From assembly GCA_036351375.1 (NCBI GenBank), contig JAZBOY010000190.1, positions 1-46,501 on the forward strand: DNA of 46,501 bases. The letters are read 5' to 3'. The DNA comes from JANQIO01 sp036351375 (GTDB lineage: Bacteria > Pseudomonadota > Gammaproteobacteria > Pseudomonadales > Halieaceae). The notes below the pieces were generated by a model that saw only the letters and a program-made list of their open reading frames with translations, had not been told where the DNA came from and did no database searches. Below, in pieces: positions 34,936 through 46,216 of this stretch; the first letter of the stretch is position 1; the number at the start of each line of letters is the position of its first letter. A program made the position numbers and the translations under genes.

Positions 34936-35475
34936 TTAGCCTTTCAGCGGGAAGTTGAATGCCCGCAGAAGCGCTCGACCTTCGTCATCAGTACGAGCGG
35001 TCGTAGTGATCGTGATATCCAGGCCGCGCAGGGCGTCTACCTGGTCGTAATCGATTTCCGGGAAAATGATCTGCTCGGTAACGCCCATCGCGAAGTTGCC
35101 GCGACCGTCAAAAGACTTGGGGCTGATACCGCGGAAGTCACGGATACGCGGGATCGCGATGCTGATCAGGCGCTCCAGGAACTCGTACATGCGATCGCTG
35201 CGCAGGGTCACCTTGCAGCCAATCGGCCAGCCTTCACGCACCTTGAAACCTGCGATCGACTTGCGAGCCTTGGTGACCACCGGCTTCTGGCCGGCAATCT
35301 TTTCCATGTCAGCGACGGCGTTCTCCAGGACTTTCTTGTCGCCCAGGGCTTCACCCACACCCATATTCAGAGTGATCTTGGTGATGCGGGGAACTTCCAT
35401 CACGTTCTGCAGGCCCAGCTCGTCTTTGAGCTTCGGCGCAATTTCAGTCTTGTATGTATCTTTGAGCGTTGCCAT
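34936..35475 (-). CDS. rplE: 50S ribosomal protein L5
   Basis: A 179-residue 5S rRNA-binding protein of the central protuberance, the same length as E. coli L5. Typical regions are PRITKITLNMGVGEA and LRSDRMYEFLERLI, with the end ITTTARTDDEGRALLRAFNFP. Confidence 0.98.
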   Translation of the reverse strand: MATLKDTYKTEIAPKLKDELGLQNVMEVPRITKITLNMGVGEALGDKKVLENAVADMEKIAGQKPVVTKARKSIAGFKVREGWPIGCKVTLRSDRMYEFLERLISIAIPRIRDFRGISPKSFDGRGNFAMGVTEQIIFPEIDYDQVDALRGLDITITTTARTDDEGRALLRAFNFPLKG

Positions 35476-35489
35476 ATCTCTTCGTCCGC

Positions 35490-35804
35490 TTAAGCGTCAA
35501 TCGCCTCGCCGCTGGATTTGTAAACGCGAACCTTCGTATCACCATCTACCTTGAAGCCAACACGGTCGGCCTTGTTGGTGCTGGGATTGAAGATCGCCAC
35601 ATTGGAAACCTGGATCGGGGCTTCCTTCTCGATGATGCCGCCAGCAACACCCATCTGGGGGTTGGGCTTGGTGTGCTTCTTCATCATGTTCACGCCGGAG
35701 ACCAGCAGGCGGTTGTCATCCAGCACCTGCTGGACCTTGCCGCGCTTGCCCTTGTCCTTACCGGTCAGGACGATCACTTCGTCGTCACGCTTGATCTTTT
35801 TCAT
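35490..35804 (-). CDS. rplX: 50S ribosomal protein L24
   Basis: A 104-residue assembly-initiating protein with an N-terminal KOW motif (KIKRDDEVIVLTGKDKGKRG). The length equals the E. coli protein. It lies 47 nt after rplN and 14 nt before rplE. Confidence 0.98.
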   Translation of the reverse strand: MKKIKRDDEVIVLTGKDKGKRGKVQQVLDDNRLLVSGVNMMKKHTKPNPQMGVAGGIIEKEAPIQVSNVAIFNPSTNKADRVGFKVDGDTKVRVYKSSGEAIDA

Positions 35805-35851
35805 CTCTCTGCCTTTGCCTTCTTGGCCGCCTGTGCTCTTCCGGTCGCCGC

Positions 35852-36220
35852 TTACAGTACTTCGGGCGCCAGGGAAACAATCTTCATGAACTGCTCACCG
35901 CGCAGCTCGCGGGTTACCGGGCCGAAGATACGCGTGCCGATCGGAGCGTTCTGCGCGTTCAGCAGCACGGCTGCGTTGTCGTCGAACTTGATCAGCGAGC
36001 CGTCGTTGCGACGCACGCCCTTGCGGGTGCGCACGACCACAGCATTCATCACCTGGCCCTTCTTGACCTTGCCGCGCGGAATCGCTTCCTTGACGGTTAC
36101 CTTGATCAGGTCACCCACGCCGGCGTAACGACGCTTGGACCCACCCAGCACCTTGATGCACATCACGCGACGGGCACCGCTGTTGTCGGCCACGTCCAGA
36201 TAGGTTTGTGTTTGAATCAT
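35852..36220 (-). CDS. rplN: 50S ribosomal protein L14
   Basis: A 122-residue intersubunit-bridge protein (E. coli 123) beginning MIQTQTYLDVADNSGARRVM, with the L14 signature GDLIKVTVKEAIPRGKVKKG. It is the first gene of the spc group. Only 28 nt separate it from rpsQ, with no visible promoter, so S10 and spc genes are probably read through. Confidence 0.98.
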   Translation of the reverse strand: MIQTQTYLDVADNSGARRVMCIKVLGGSKRRYAGVGDLIKVTVKEAIPRGKVKKGQVMNAVVVRTRKGVRRNDGSLIKFDDNAAVLLNAQNAPIGTRIFGPVTRELRGEQFMKIVSLAPEVL

Positions 36221-36248
36221 CTCTTAACTCCAGCTAATCCAGCTGCTA

Positions 36249-36515
36249 TCAGACCTGGACGGCACTCTCATCAACGCTCAACAGCTTCCAGCTCTTCGAC
36301 TTGGAAATGGGGCGCGTTTCCTGGACGGTGACCACGTCTCCGATACCACACTCATTGTTTTCATCGTGAGCGTGAATCTTGGAGGAGCGGGTGATGTACT
36401 TGCCGTACACCGGGTGCTTCACCCGGCGCTCGATCAGTACGGTGACCGTCTTGTCCATCTTGTTGCTTACTACACGACCGGTCGCGGTACGCGCAGTCTT
36501 CTGTTCTGCCGTCAT
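36249..36515 (-). CDS. rpsQ: 30S ribosomal protein S17
   Basis: An 88-residue OB-fold protein (E. coli 84) with the motifs GRVVSNKMDKTVTVLIERRV and GDVVTVQETRPISKSKSW. It lies 3 nt after rpmC. Confidence 0.98.
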   Translation of the reverse strand: MTAEQKTARTATGRVVSNKMDKTVTVLIERRVKHPVYGKYITRSSKIHAHDENNECGIGDVVTVQETRPISKSKSWKLLSVDESAVQV

Positions 36516-36518
36516 CGT

Positions 36519-36710
36519 TTACTCCCCTGCCTTCTTGGTGAGCACAGTCTTCACACGAGCGATGTCGCGCTGGTTCTGCTTCAGCAGATGGCTCTGGCCC
36601 AGTTGGCCAGTAGACTTCTGCATGCGCAGCTTGAACTGCTCTTCACGCAAGGACAGCAGGTCCTTGTTCAGGTCCTCTACGGACTTTTCACGCAATTCAG
36701 TAGCTTTCAT
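36519..36710 (-). CDS. rpmC: 50S ribosomal protein L29
   Basis: A 63-residue two-helix protein at the tunnel exit, the same length as E. coli L29. It begins MKATELREKSVEDLNKDLLS and contains the signature RDIARVKTVLT. Its ATG overlaps the rplP stop by one base (TAATG), implying coupling. Confidence 0.98.
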   Translation of the reverse strand: MKATELREKSVEDLNKDLLSLREEQFKLRMQKSTGQLGQSHLLKQNQRDIARVKTVLTKKAGE

Positions 36711-37123
36711 TACATTACCGACCGTTTTACAAATTTCGTTTCAACCGGAATCTTCGCAGCGGCCAGCGTGAACGCTTCACGGGCCAGCTCTTCGGAAACA
36801 CCCTGTACCTCGTACAGCATCTTGCCGGGCTGGATCTGGGCCACCCAATACTCCACGTTACCCTTACCCTTACCCTGGCGAACTTCCAGCGGCTTGGTGG
36901 TAATCGGCTTGTCCGGGAATACGCGAATCCAGATCTTGCCGCCACGCTTGATGTGACGGGTCATGGCGCGACGAGCGGCCTCGATCTGGCGAGCCGTGAT
37001 ACGGCCGCGACCAACTGCCTTCAGGCCGAACTCGCCGAAGCTCACCTTGCTGCCGCGATGTGCCAGGCCGCGGTTACGGCCCTTCTGCATCTTGCGAAAT
37101 TTCGTACGCTTTGGTTGTAGCAT
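36710..37123 (-). CDS. rplP: 50S ribosomal protein L16
   Basis: A 137-residue protein near the A site (E. coli 136) beginning MLQPKRTKFRKMQKGRNRGL and containing MTRHIKRGGKIWIRVFPDKP with the arginine that is hydroxylated in E. coli. It overlaps rpmC by one base. Confidence 0.98.
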   Translation of the reverse strand: MLQPKRTKFRKMQKGRNRGLAHRGSKVSFGEFGLKAVGRGRITARQIEAARRAMTRHIKRGGKIWIRVFPDKPITTKPLEVRQGKGKGNVEYWVAQIQPGKMLYEVQGVSEELAREAFTLAAAKIPVETKFVKRSVM

Positions 37124-37147
37124 CTGCGTAAACCTTAATCAGTCAAA

Positions 37148-37822
37148 TCAGTTAGTAGCGGTCTTCTTGGCGCCAGCTTCGGCAGCTTCTTCACCGCCAA
37201 TGACTTCACCTTTGAAGATCCAAACCTTTACGCCCAGGATGCCGTAGGTGGTGCTGGCCTCGTAGGTGGCGTAATCGATATCAGCGCGCAGCGTGTGCAG
37301 CGGCACACGGCCTTCGCGATACCACTCGGTACGTGCGATTTCAGCGCCACCCAGGCGACCGGAAACCTGTACCTTGATGCCTTCAGCGCCCTGGCGCATG
37401 GCGTTCTGTACAACACGCTTCATGGCGCGGCGGAACATCACGCGACGCTCAAGCTGCTGGGCCACGTTCTGGGCGACCAGGCGTGCGTCGAGATCGGGCT
37501 TGCGAATCTCTTCGATGTTGATGTGCACGGGCACACCCATCTTCTCGCTGAGCACGGCACGCAGCTTGTCCACGTCTTCACCCTTCTTGCCGATCACGAT
37601 GCCGGGACGGGCGGTGTGGATGGTGATGCGAGCGGTCTGGGCCGGACGCTCGATGACTACACGGCTGACGGAAGCGTGATCGAGCTTCTTCTCGATATAC
37701 TCGCGAACCTCCAAATCCGTGATCAGGTTCTTGGAGTAGTTCTTGTTGTCCGCGTACCAGACCGAGCTGTGGTCCTTGACGATACCCAGGCGGATGCCTA
37801 CCGGATGTACTTTCTGACCCAT
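37148..37822 (-). CDS. rpsC: 30S ribosomal protein S3
   Basis: A 224-residue protein at the mRNA entry tunnel. It has a type II KH domain with the motif IVIGKKGEDVDKL near residue 75 and the C-terminal S3 domain (GAEGIKVQVSGRLGGAEIAR). E. coli S3 has 233 residues. It lies 4 nt after rplV. Confidence 0.98.
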   Translation of the reverse strand: MGQKVHPVGIRLGIVKDHSSVWYADNKNYSKNLITDLEVREYIEKKLDHASVSRVVIERPAQTARITIHTARPGIVIGKKGEDVDKLRAVLSEKMGVPVHINIEEIRKPDLDARLVAQNVAQQLERRVMFRRAMKRVVQNAMRQGAEGIKVQVSGRLGGAEIARTEWYREGRVPLHTLRADIDYATYEASTTYGILGVKVWIFKGEVIGGEEAAEAGAKKTATN

Positions 37823-37826
37823 GAGC

Positions 37827-38165
37827 TTAACCTTCCCCGTCTGCTACTTTTACGGTGATATGACAGGTGCGCTTGAAGATGCGATCTGCCCGGCCCTTGG
37901 CGCGGGGACGCAGGCGCTTCATCGTCATACCCTCGTCTACGTAGATGCTGGAGACCTTCAGTTCGTCGACATCAGCACCTTCATTGTTCTCGGCATTGGC
38001 AATCGCCGAGTCCAGGACTTTCTTGATAATGTGGGCGGCTTTCTTGTTGCTGTAGGCCAGCAGGTCGAGAGCGTCCTCGACACCCTTGCCGCGCACCTGG
38101 TCTGCGACCAGGCGGGCTTTCTGGGCTGAAATGCGCGCACCTTTCAATTTGGCTGCAACTTCCAT
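37827..38165 (-). CDS. rplV: 50S ribosomal protein L22
   Basis: A 112-residue protein lining the exit tunnel (E. coli 110). Recognisable parts are LKGARISAQKARLVADQVRG at the start and the beta-hairpin sequence MTMKRLRPRAKGRADRIFKR, whose loop reaches the tunnel constriction. Confidence 0.98.
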   Translation of the reverse strand: MEVAAKLKGARISAQKARLVADQVRGKGVEDALDLLAYSNKKAAHIIKKVLDSAIANAENNEGADVDELKVSSIYVDEGMTMKRLRPRAKGRADRIFKRTCHITVKVADGEG

Positions 38166-38185
38166 CTCTTAACCTCTCTAGCGCC

Positions 38186-38458
38186 TTAGCGCGCCTTCTT
38201 GTCCGCAGCGTGGCCGCGGAACGTACGCGTTACGGCGAACTCGCCCAGCTTGTGGCCGACCATGTCCTCGTTCACCAGAACGGGTACATGCTGGCGGCCG
38301 TTATGCACCGCGATGGTCAGACCGACCATATCCGGAGAGACCATGGAACGGCGTGACCAGGTCTTGATGGGACGACGATCGTTGCTCTCGACCGCTGCCT
38401 CGACCTTCTTCATCAGGTGCAGGTCGATAAAAGGACCTTTCTTCAGTGAACGGGGCAC
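38186..38458 (-). CDS. rpsS: 30S ribosomal protein S19
   Basis: A 90-residue head protein (E. coli 92) reading MPRSLKKGPFIDLHLMKKVE, with the signature HKLGEFAVTRTFRGH. The start is GTG at 38458, preceded by GAGGAA; no ATG fits the family N terminus. Confidence 0.98.
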   Translation of the reverse strand: MPRSLKKGPFIDLHLMKKVEAAVESNDRRPIKTWSRRSMVSPDMVGLTIAVHNGRQHVPVLVNEDMVGHKLGEFAVTRTFRGHAADKKAR

Positions 38459-38482
38459 TTTCTATTCCTCACTCTAATCCGG

Positions 38483-39310
38483 TTACTTCTTGCGACGGCG
38501 GCGGACGATAAGATCATCCGTGCGCTTGTTCTTGCGGGTCTTGTAACCCTTGGTCGGCGTACCCCAAGGGGACACCGGGTGACGGCCACCAGAGGTACGA
38601 CCTTCACCACCACCATGCGGGTGGTCTACCGGGTTCATGGCAACACCGCGAACCGTCGGGCGAACACCGCGCCAGCGCGCCGCGCCGGCCTTGCCCAGCT
38701 TGCGCAGGCTGTGTTCGCTGTTGGATACCTCGCCCAGGCAGGCGCGGCAGTCTGCCAGCACCTTGCGCATCTCACCGGAGCGCAGGCGCAGGGTCGCGTA
38801 GCGGCCTTCGCGGGCGACCAGCTGGCAAGAAGCGCCGGCGGAGCGCGCCATCTGCGCACCCTTGCCAGGCTTGAGCTCGATGCAGTGCACCACGCTACCG
38901 ACCGGGATGTTGCGCAGCGGCAGGGCATTGCCCACCTTGATCGGCGCGTTGTCGCCAGACTGCACGGTGTCGCCGGCAGATACGCCCTTGGGCGCAATGA
39001 TGTAGCGACGTTCGCCGTCTGCATACTTCAGCAGGGCGATGTGTGCGGTACGGTTCGGGTCGTATTCCAGGCGCTCCACCTCGGCGACGATGCCATCCTT
39101 GTTGCGCTTGAAGTCGATCTTGCGGTAATGCTGCTTGTGACCGCCGCCCACGTGACGCGTGGTGATGCGACCGTTGTTGTTGCGACCACCGTTACGGGAC
39201 TGCTTCTCCAGCAGGGCCTTGTGAGGCGCACCCTTGTGCAGGCCTTCACCAACCACGTTGACCACATGGCGGCGACCGGCTGAAGTCGGCTTTCTCTTAA
39301 CTATTGACAT
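38483..39310 (-). CDS. rplB: 50S ribosomal protein L2
   Basis: A 275-residue core 23S rRNA-binding protein (E. coli 273). The conserved AMNPVDHPHGGGEG-type loop appears as MNPVDHPHGGGEGRTSGG, containing the His associated with peptidyl-transferase function. It lies 17 nt after rplW. Confidence 0.98.
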   Translation of the reverse strand: MSIVKRKPTSAGRRHVVNVVGEGLHKGAPHKALLEKQSRNGGRNNNGRITTRHVGGGHKQHYRKIDFKRNKDGIVAEVERLEYDPNRTAHIALLKYADGERRYIIAPKGVSAGDTVQSGDNAPIKVGNALPLRNIPVGSVVHCIELKPGKGAQMARSAGASCQLVAREGRYATLRLRSGEMRKVLADCRACLGEVSNSEHSLRKLGKAGAARWRGVRPTVRGVAMNPVDHPHGGGEGRTSGGRHPVSPWGTPTKGYKTRKNKRTDDLIVRRRRKK

Positions 39311-39327
39311 GGAAACCTACCCCTTCC

Positions 39328-39624
39328 TCACTCTGCGGAAGCAAAGTCAATGTCCTGACCCTGCTCCAGCTTGACGTATGCCTTCTTCCAGCTCGGCTTC
39401 TTGGACAGGCCGAAACGGTTGCGCTTGACCTTGCCCTTGACCTTCAGGGTCTGGACATCAGCCACATCCACCTTGAACAGCTGCTCTACGGCCTTCTTGA
39501 CCTCCAGCTTGGTGGCGTCGACCGCAACACGGAAGACGTACTGGTTGTTCATGTCTGCGACCACGGCCGCTTTCTCGGAAACGTGCGGGCCTAACAGCAC
39601 CTGAAATACGCGCTCCTGGTTCAT
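39328..39624 (-). CDS. rplW: 50S ribosomal protein L23
   Basis: A 98-residue tunnel-exit protein that docks trigger factor and SRP (E. coli 100). Typical parts are LLGPHVSEKAAVVAD and the signature KVKGKVKRNRFGLSKKPSWK. Its start overlaps the rplD stop by 4 nt. Confidence 0.98.
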   Translation of the reverse strand: MNQERVFQVLLGPHVSEKAAVVADMNNQYVFRVAVDATKLEVKKAVEQLFKVDVADVQTLKVKGKVKRNRFGLSKKPSWKKAYVKLEQGQDIDFASAE

Positions 39625-40238
39625 CCCAGCATCTCCTCAAACTTCTTCACGGCATCCACAGTCACCATGACCTTGTCGTGGGCGATAAGGGATACCGGAT
39701 CCACGCCCTCGACATCGCGAACGTCAACCTTGTGCAGGTTGCGCGCCGCCAGGTACAGGTTTTCACCGACCTGGTCTGACACGATCAGCACGTTGTCCAG
39801 GCCGTAATCACTCAGCTGCTTTGCCAGCAGCTTGGTCTTGGGCTCATCGACGTCCAGGCTCTCGACCACAACCAGGCGATCCTGGCGGGCCAGCTCGGAC
39901 ATGATGGAGCGCAGTGCCGCGCGGTACATCTTGCGGTTGACCTTCTGGCTGTGATCCTGCGGCTTGGCCGCAAAGGTCACGCCGCCGCTGCGCCAGATCG
40001 GCGAGCGGATGGTGCCGGCGCGAGCGCGACCGGTGCCCTTCTGGCGCCAGGGCTTCTTGCCACCGCCGCTGACGGCAGAACGATTCTTCTGCGCCCGCGT
40101 ACCCTGGCGGCTGCCAGCGAGGTATGCGGTAACAACCTGGTGCACCAGGTCTTCATTGAACTCACGAGCAAAGGCCACGTCGGAAACCGATACTTTTCCG
40201 GGCTTCGCCTTGCCGGGCTTTACGATACTCAATTCCAC
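39621..40238 (-). CDS. rplD: 50S ribosomal protein L4
   Basis: A 205-residue protein whose long loop (AQKNRSAVSGGGKKPWRQKG) reaches the exit-tunnel constriction. The start is GTG at 40238 with GGGAG upstream. In E. coli L4 also controls the S10 operon by attenuation and translational repression in the rpsJ leader. E. coli L4 has 201 residues. Confidence 0.98.
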   Translation of the reverse strand: MELSIVKPGKAKPGKVSVSDVAFAREFNEDLVHQVVTAYLAGSRQGTRAQKNRSAVSGGGKKPWRQKGTGRARAGTIRSPIWRSGGVTFAAKPQDHSQKVNRKMYRAALRSIMSELARQDRLVVVESLDVDEPKTKLLAKQLSDYGLDNVLIVSDQVGENLYLAARNLHKVDVRDVEGVDPVSLIAHDKVMVTVDAVKKFEEMLG

Positions 40239-40256
40239 GGTAAAGACTCCCTGACC

Positions 40257-40892
40257 TTATGCCTTGACTGCCGGACGAACCACAACATCACCACCGGGAG
40301 CACCAGGTACGGCGCCCTTGACCAGCAGCAGGTTGCGTTCAACGTCTACGCGGACGATTTCCAGGCCCTGGGTGGTGACATTCTCGGCACCCATGTGACC
40401 GGCCATTTTCTTGCCCTTGAACACACGGCCCGGGGTCTGGCACTGGCCGATGGAGCCCGGCGCGCGGTGCGACAGCGAGTTGCCGTGGGTGGCGTCCTGG
40501 GTCTTGAAGTTCCAGCGCTTAACGGCGCCCTGGAAGCCCTTACCCTTGGACTTGCCGGCAACGTCGACCTTCTGACCGGCTTCGAAAGCTTCAACGGTGA
40601 GAACAGCACCCACTTCGGGGGCTTCGTCTTCCGCTTCCAGGCGGAATTCCCACAGGCCGCGGCCGGCCTCAACGCCTGCTTTGGCGAAGTGACCTGCTTC
40701 GGATTTGCTGATGCGGTTCGCGCGGCAGTTGCCTGCGGTCACCTGGATTGCGCGATAGCCATCGCTATCGGAATCTTTTACCTGCGTGACGCGATTGGGT
40801 TCAACCTCAATCACGGTCACCGGGATGGAAGAGCCGTCCTCGGTAAAGACGCGAGTCATACCGGACTTACGGCCGACTAAGCCAATAGTCAT
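40257..40892 (-). CDS. rplC: 50S ribosomal protein L3
   Basis: A 211-residue protein beginning MTIGLVGRKSGMTRVF, with the signature region FKGKKMAGHMGAENVTTQGL. The E. coli protein has 209 residues and its Gln150 is methylated. It lies 116 nt after rpsJ, a long spacer with two hairpins. Confidence 0.98.
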   Translation of the reverse strand: MTIGLVGRKSGMTRVFTEDGSSIPVTVIEVEPNRVTQVKDSDSDGYRAIQVTAGNCRANRISKSEAGHFAKAGVEAGRGLWEFRLEAEDEAPEVGAVLTVEAFEAGQKVDVAGKSKGKGFQGAVKRWNFKTQDATHGNSLSHRAPGSIGQCQTPGRVFKGKKMAGHMGAENVTTQGLEIVRVDVERNLLLVKGAVPGAPGGDVVVRPAVKA

Positions 40893-41008
40893 TGTTCTAA
40901 CCTCTCAGTGTACGGGGCTCACACCCTCTATGGCCGCTCATCGCTGAGCGTTACACACCCGGGGTCGAGTCCTGTGACTCATAACCCCGAGCAGGTCTCG
41001 GTTGTTTG
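40893..41008 (-). promoter_or_regulatory. rpsJ-rplC spacer with two RNA hairpins
   Basis: Read on minus, the first structure has an outer CGGGGT / ACCCCG stem (40989-40984 with 40965-40960) and an inner GAGTC / GACTC stem with an ACAG loop. The second is a perfect 6-bp stem, CGCTCA / TGAGCG (40950-40935), closed by a GCGA (GNRA) tetraloop. No T run follows either, so they are not intrinsic terminators. A regulatory role, for example L4 or L3 feedback, is inferred. Confidence 0.45.
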
Positions 41009-41320
41009 TTAACCTAGACTGATCTGTACTTCGACACCTGCTGCCAAATCCAATTTCATCAGGGCATCCACCGTCTTTTCGGTGGGCTCGACGATATCCA
41101 GAAGGCGTTTGTGGGTGCGGATTTCATACTGGTCACGCGCGTCTTTATTGACGTGCGGAGAAATCAGTACCGTGTAGCGCTCTTTGCGAGTAGGAAGGGG
41201 AATAGGACCCTTGACCTGTGCACCTGTGCGACGCGCGGTTTCAACGATCTCCTGGGTAGACGTATCTATCAGGCGATGATCGAATGCTTTGAGACGAATA
41301 CGAATCCTTTGATTCTGCAT
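41009..41320 (-). CDS. rpsJ: 30S ribosomal protein S10 (NusE)
   Basis: A 103-residue protein, the same length as E. coli S10, beginning MQNQRIRIRLKAFDHRLID and ending EVQISLG. Besides the ribosome it acts with NusB at boxA in antitermination, as expected for the rrn leader at the left edge. The start at 41320 is chosen on family length and GGAG 8 nt upstream; the frame is open five codons further. It is the first S10-operon gene, driven by the promoter at 41390-41418. Confidence 0.98.
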   Translation of the reverse strand: MQNQRIRIRLKAFDHRLIDTSTQEIVETARRTGAQVKGPIPLPTRKERYTVLISPHVNKDARDQYEIRTHKRLLDIVEPTEKTVDALMKLDLAAGVEVQISLG

Positions 41321-41389
41321 TTGATCAAACTCCAATAAAGAGTAAAAAACCAGAGGCCCGCTCAGGGACCCCCCGAAAAAGGAGTGCGC

Positions 41390-41418
41390 ATTCTAATGAC
41401 CGCCCTACCCACTGTCAA
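41390..41418 (-). promoter_or_regulatory. strong S10 operon promoter
   Basis: On the minus strand, a perfect TTGACA (41418-41413) and TAGAAT (41395-41390) are separated by exactly 17 nt, with a GC-rich discriminator (GCGCACTCC) and A/T-rich sequence upstream of the -35. The predicted start lies about 65 nt before rpsJ. This promoter makes the S10 operon independent of tuf. Confidence 0.85.
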
Positions 41419-41515
41419 ACAGTTTTCCCAATAGTTTCATAGACTTTTTACACATGGCGCGCGGGGCCATGCGGCTGTCGCCGGCAGCGGGAAATAAGTC
41501 AGTTCAGGCCAGAAT

Positions 41516-42466
41516 CTAGCAGCTCTGGGTGGCCCCCGGGCAACGCATGCGCTCGAACATCAGTTCAGAAATGGCAGTGACCACCTCCGGGCGCTTCGGG
41601 TGCACGTGCTTGCCCTCCGTGTAGAGCACTTCCACCGGCTCCCGCACCACCGCTTCAAGGGCATCGATAGCTGCGGGCGGCAGGGAGCTCTCGCGGGAGG
41701 CGTGCACCAGCACCAGCGGCCGCGGGGACAGCCGGTGAACCCAGGCTTCCGGACCCAGGTGAGCGGCGCCCGCCACGCCTGCCAGGTAGTCAGACAGCGC
41801 GCGCCTCACCGGCGGCACCGGGATGCGCTTGCTGAGGCCATAGTCAAAGACTTTCTCCGGCGCCCCGCCGCCGTGAATGAGCCAGAGGCGCTCTACACGC
41901 GGGTCCAGTACCGCCGGTACGGAGGCCAGGTAAGCGCCAAAACTGATGCCCGCCAGTTCCACCCGCCCGGGGTTGATGCCCGCATCCGGGCTCAGCAGGT
42001 AATCGAGGGCCAACAGGGCGGCCGCCGGAGTGTCAAAGATCCCCTGCTGGATTCGGGGCAGGGCGAGAAATACTTGCAGCAGGCTGCGATGTGGCACGGT
42101 GCCAAAGGGGTAGCTGATGGCGGCCACGGTGGCACCGCGCGTATCCGGAATCACATCCACCGCCGCGCGGCCGGTTTCCTGGCCGCCCATGACCAGCAGC
42201 AGGGGCTGGTGGTCCAGACCCTGGTCGGGACGGCGCACGGCGATATCAGCCGCCAGGCCGCTGTCGGAAAACAGCCTGAACTCACGCACCTCACTGTCCC
42301 GCAGCCGGTAGCGGGACAGAGGTTCCACGGAGACCAACTGTCCCTTGCGCGCCAGGTGCTGCGGGGGCTCCTGCGCCGCACGCCAGAGCCAGCCTGCCAG
42401 CACGGCTACCAGCAATAGCACAAGCGCCAGGAACACAACCAGCCAGTGGAATAATCGAGTTGCCAT
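41516..42466 (-). CDS. Membrane-anchored alpha/beta hydrolase
   Basis: A 316-residue protein with an N-terminal membrane segment (about 8-28) and an alpha/beta-hydrolase domain facing the periplasm. The nucleophile elbow is GISFGAYLA with S175. H287 or H289 in EGKHVHP is the likely catalytic His; the acid residue is not certain. Residues DTPAAALLALDYLL precede the elbow as in other family members. The substrate is unknown. AGGAGG lies upstream; ATG 42466 is preferred for spacing, while GTG 42478 and ATG 42475 are possible and add 3-4 residues. It is divergent from the DUF501 gene. Confidence 0.75.
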   Translation of the reverse strand: MATRLFHWLVVFLALVLLLVAVLAGWLWRAAQEPPQHLARKGQLVSVEPLSRYRLRDSEVREFRLFSDSGLAADIAVRRPDQGLDHQPLLLVMGGQETGRAAVDVIPDTRGATVAAISYPFGTVPHRSLLQVFLALPRIQQGIFDTPAAALLALDYLLSPDAGINPGRVELAGISFGAYLASVPAVLDPRVERLWLIHGGGAPEKVFDYGLSKRIPVPPVRRALSDYLAGVAGAAHLGPEAWVHRLSPRPLVLVHASRESSLPPAAIDALEAVVREPVEVLYTEGKHVHPKRPEVVTAISELMFERMRCPGATQSC

Positions 42467-42560
42467 ACGCCTCATCACCTCCTGCGCAGAACCTGCCTTA
42501 TTCTAGGGCATCTCAGACTAATTCGGTGAGGTCTCAGCGGAGCCTCTGGCGTTTCCTGGC

Positions 42561-42589
42561 TTGCAATCGGGCAACGAATAACGTCGAAT
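42561..42589 (+). promoter_or_regulatory. possible promoter of the DUF501 gene
   Basis: TTGCAA (42561-42566) and TCGAAT (42584-42589) are separated by 17 nt, 27 nt before the ATG. The -10 matches four of six bases. Confidence 0.35.
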
Positions 42590-42616
42590 AGCGCCCCCGA
42601 TTTACCAGGACAGGCC

Positions 42617-43132
42617 ATGACCCGATCCGCCAGCGTCAGCCCGCAGGAGCACGCCCGTGTCAGTGAACTGCTGGGCCGCGAAGCCCGTGGACTGCGCGCG
42701 ATCCCGGTAAAAGACGCCGCGGGCCAGCCGGTCGTTATCCGGGTGGCATCGCTGGTCGACGACAAGCCCTTTCCCACACTGTTCTGGCTGGTGGACCCCG
42801 GCCTCAGCTACCGCATCGACCAGCTTGAGGCCGGCGGCTTCATCGCTGAGCTGCAGGCCCGTATCGATGCCGAGCCAGACCTGCGGAAGGCCATGGCTGA
42901 AGACCATACCGCCCATATCGCACTGCGCAACTCGCTCATGAGCGAGGAGGACCGCGCCAGGCTGCAGTCGTTGGGCTTCTTTGAGAGCCTCCAGCAGCGC
43001 GGTATCGGCGGCATCGAGAAGCCGGACCGCATTCGCTGCCTGCATACCTGGTATGCCGCCCACCTGGTGGCGGCCAACACCATCGGTGGGCTTGTCGATG
43101 CCCACTGGTCAGCGGGCGACAGCGCCGGCTGA
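42617..43132 (+). CDS. DUF501 domain-containing protein
   Basis: A 171-residue soluble protein that fits DUF501 along its length. Landmarks are RAIPVKDAAGQPVVIRVASL near the N terminus, PFPTLFWLVDPGLSYRID, and the C-terminal QRGIGGIEKPDRIRCLHTWY and AHLVAANTIGG. The conserved C, H and W in RCLHTWYAAHL suggest a functional or metal site, but no activity is known. ATG 42617 has CAGGACAGG upstream. The P-type ATPase starts 128 nt downstream on the same strand. Confidence 0.85.
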   Translation: MTRSASVSPQEHARVSELLGREARGLRAIPVKDAAGQPVVIRVASLVDDKPFPTLFWLVDPGLSYRIDQLEAGGFIAELQARIDAEPDLRKAMAEDHTAHIALRNSLMSEEDRARLQSLGFFESLQQRGIGGIEKPDRIRCLHTWYAAHLVAANTIGGLVDAHWSAGDSAG

Positions 43133-43260
43133 CACCAGCGCGGGCGCCATCCGCCCGGTCATTGAGCCGCATCAATTCGCGCTGTCCCGGCAGGGACTAC
43201 ACTGCAGCCATTCCTTACCCCGGTCGCGGGCCAGTCCCGCTGTGTTCTCAGGAGCTTGCA

Positions 43261-45993
<2,733 letters not shown>

Positions 45994-46029
45994 GGGCCTG
46001 AACAACCCGCTCCGTAGACCGGGCGCGAA

Positions 46030-46132
46030 CTGTGTCTACCCTCTCCACGGACACGCTAAAAGCATGACGTCCATGTCTCGCTCGGCGACGGCCGTCCTGG
46101 CCGTCGACGGTCCGTGGAGAGGGTAGACACAG
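46030..46132 (+). repeat. structured inverted-repeat element, copy A
   Basis: Two 23-nt arms (46030-46052 and 46110-46132) are perfect reverse complements. Inside, in order, are one base, a 31-nt core (46054-46084, containing CTAAAAGCATGACGTCC), one base, a perfect 8-bp hairpin CGACGGCC / GGCCGTCG with a GTCCT loop (46086-46106), and ACG. It begins 37 nt after the ATPase stop. Copy B at 46217-46315 has the same layout in opposite orientation. Confidence 0.95.
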
Positions 46133-46216
46133 CTCACGCCCTGCATATGAGAGAGATCCGGCCCATACCGGAATCGAAGCCTTTTGCCAGTGATTGCACA
46201 TGCGGAGCACGTGGGG

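Noticed and set aside
41453..41471. Terminator of the hydrolase gene between it and rpsJ
   Set aside because: The CATGGC/GCCATG stem is not followed by T residues on the minus strand, the only strand where it could serve that gene.
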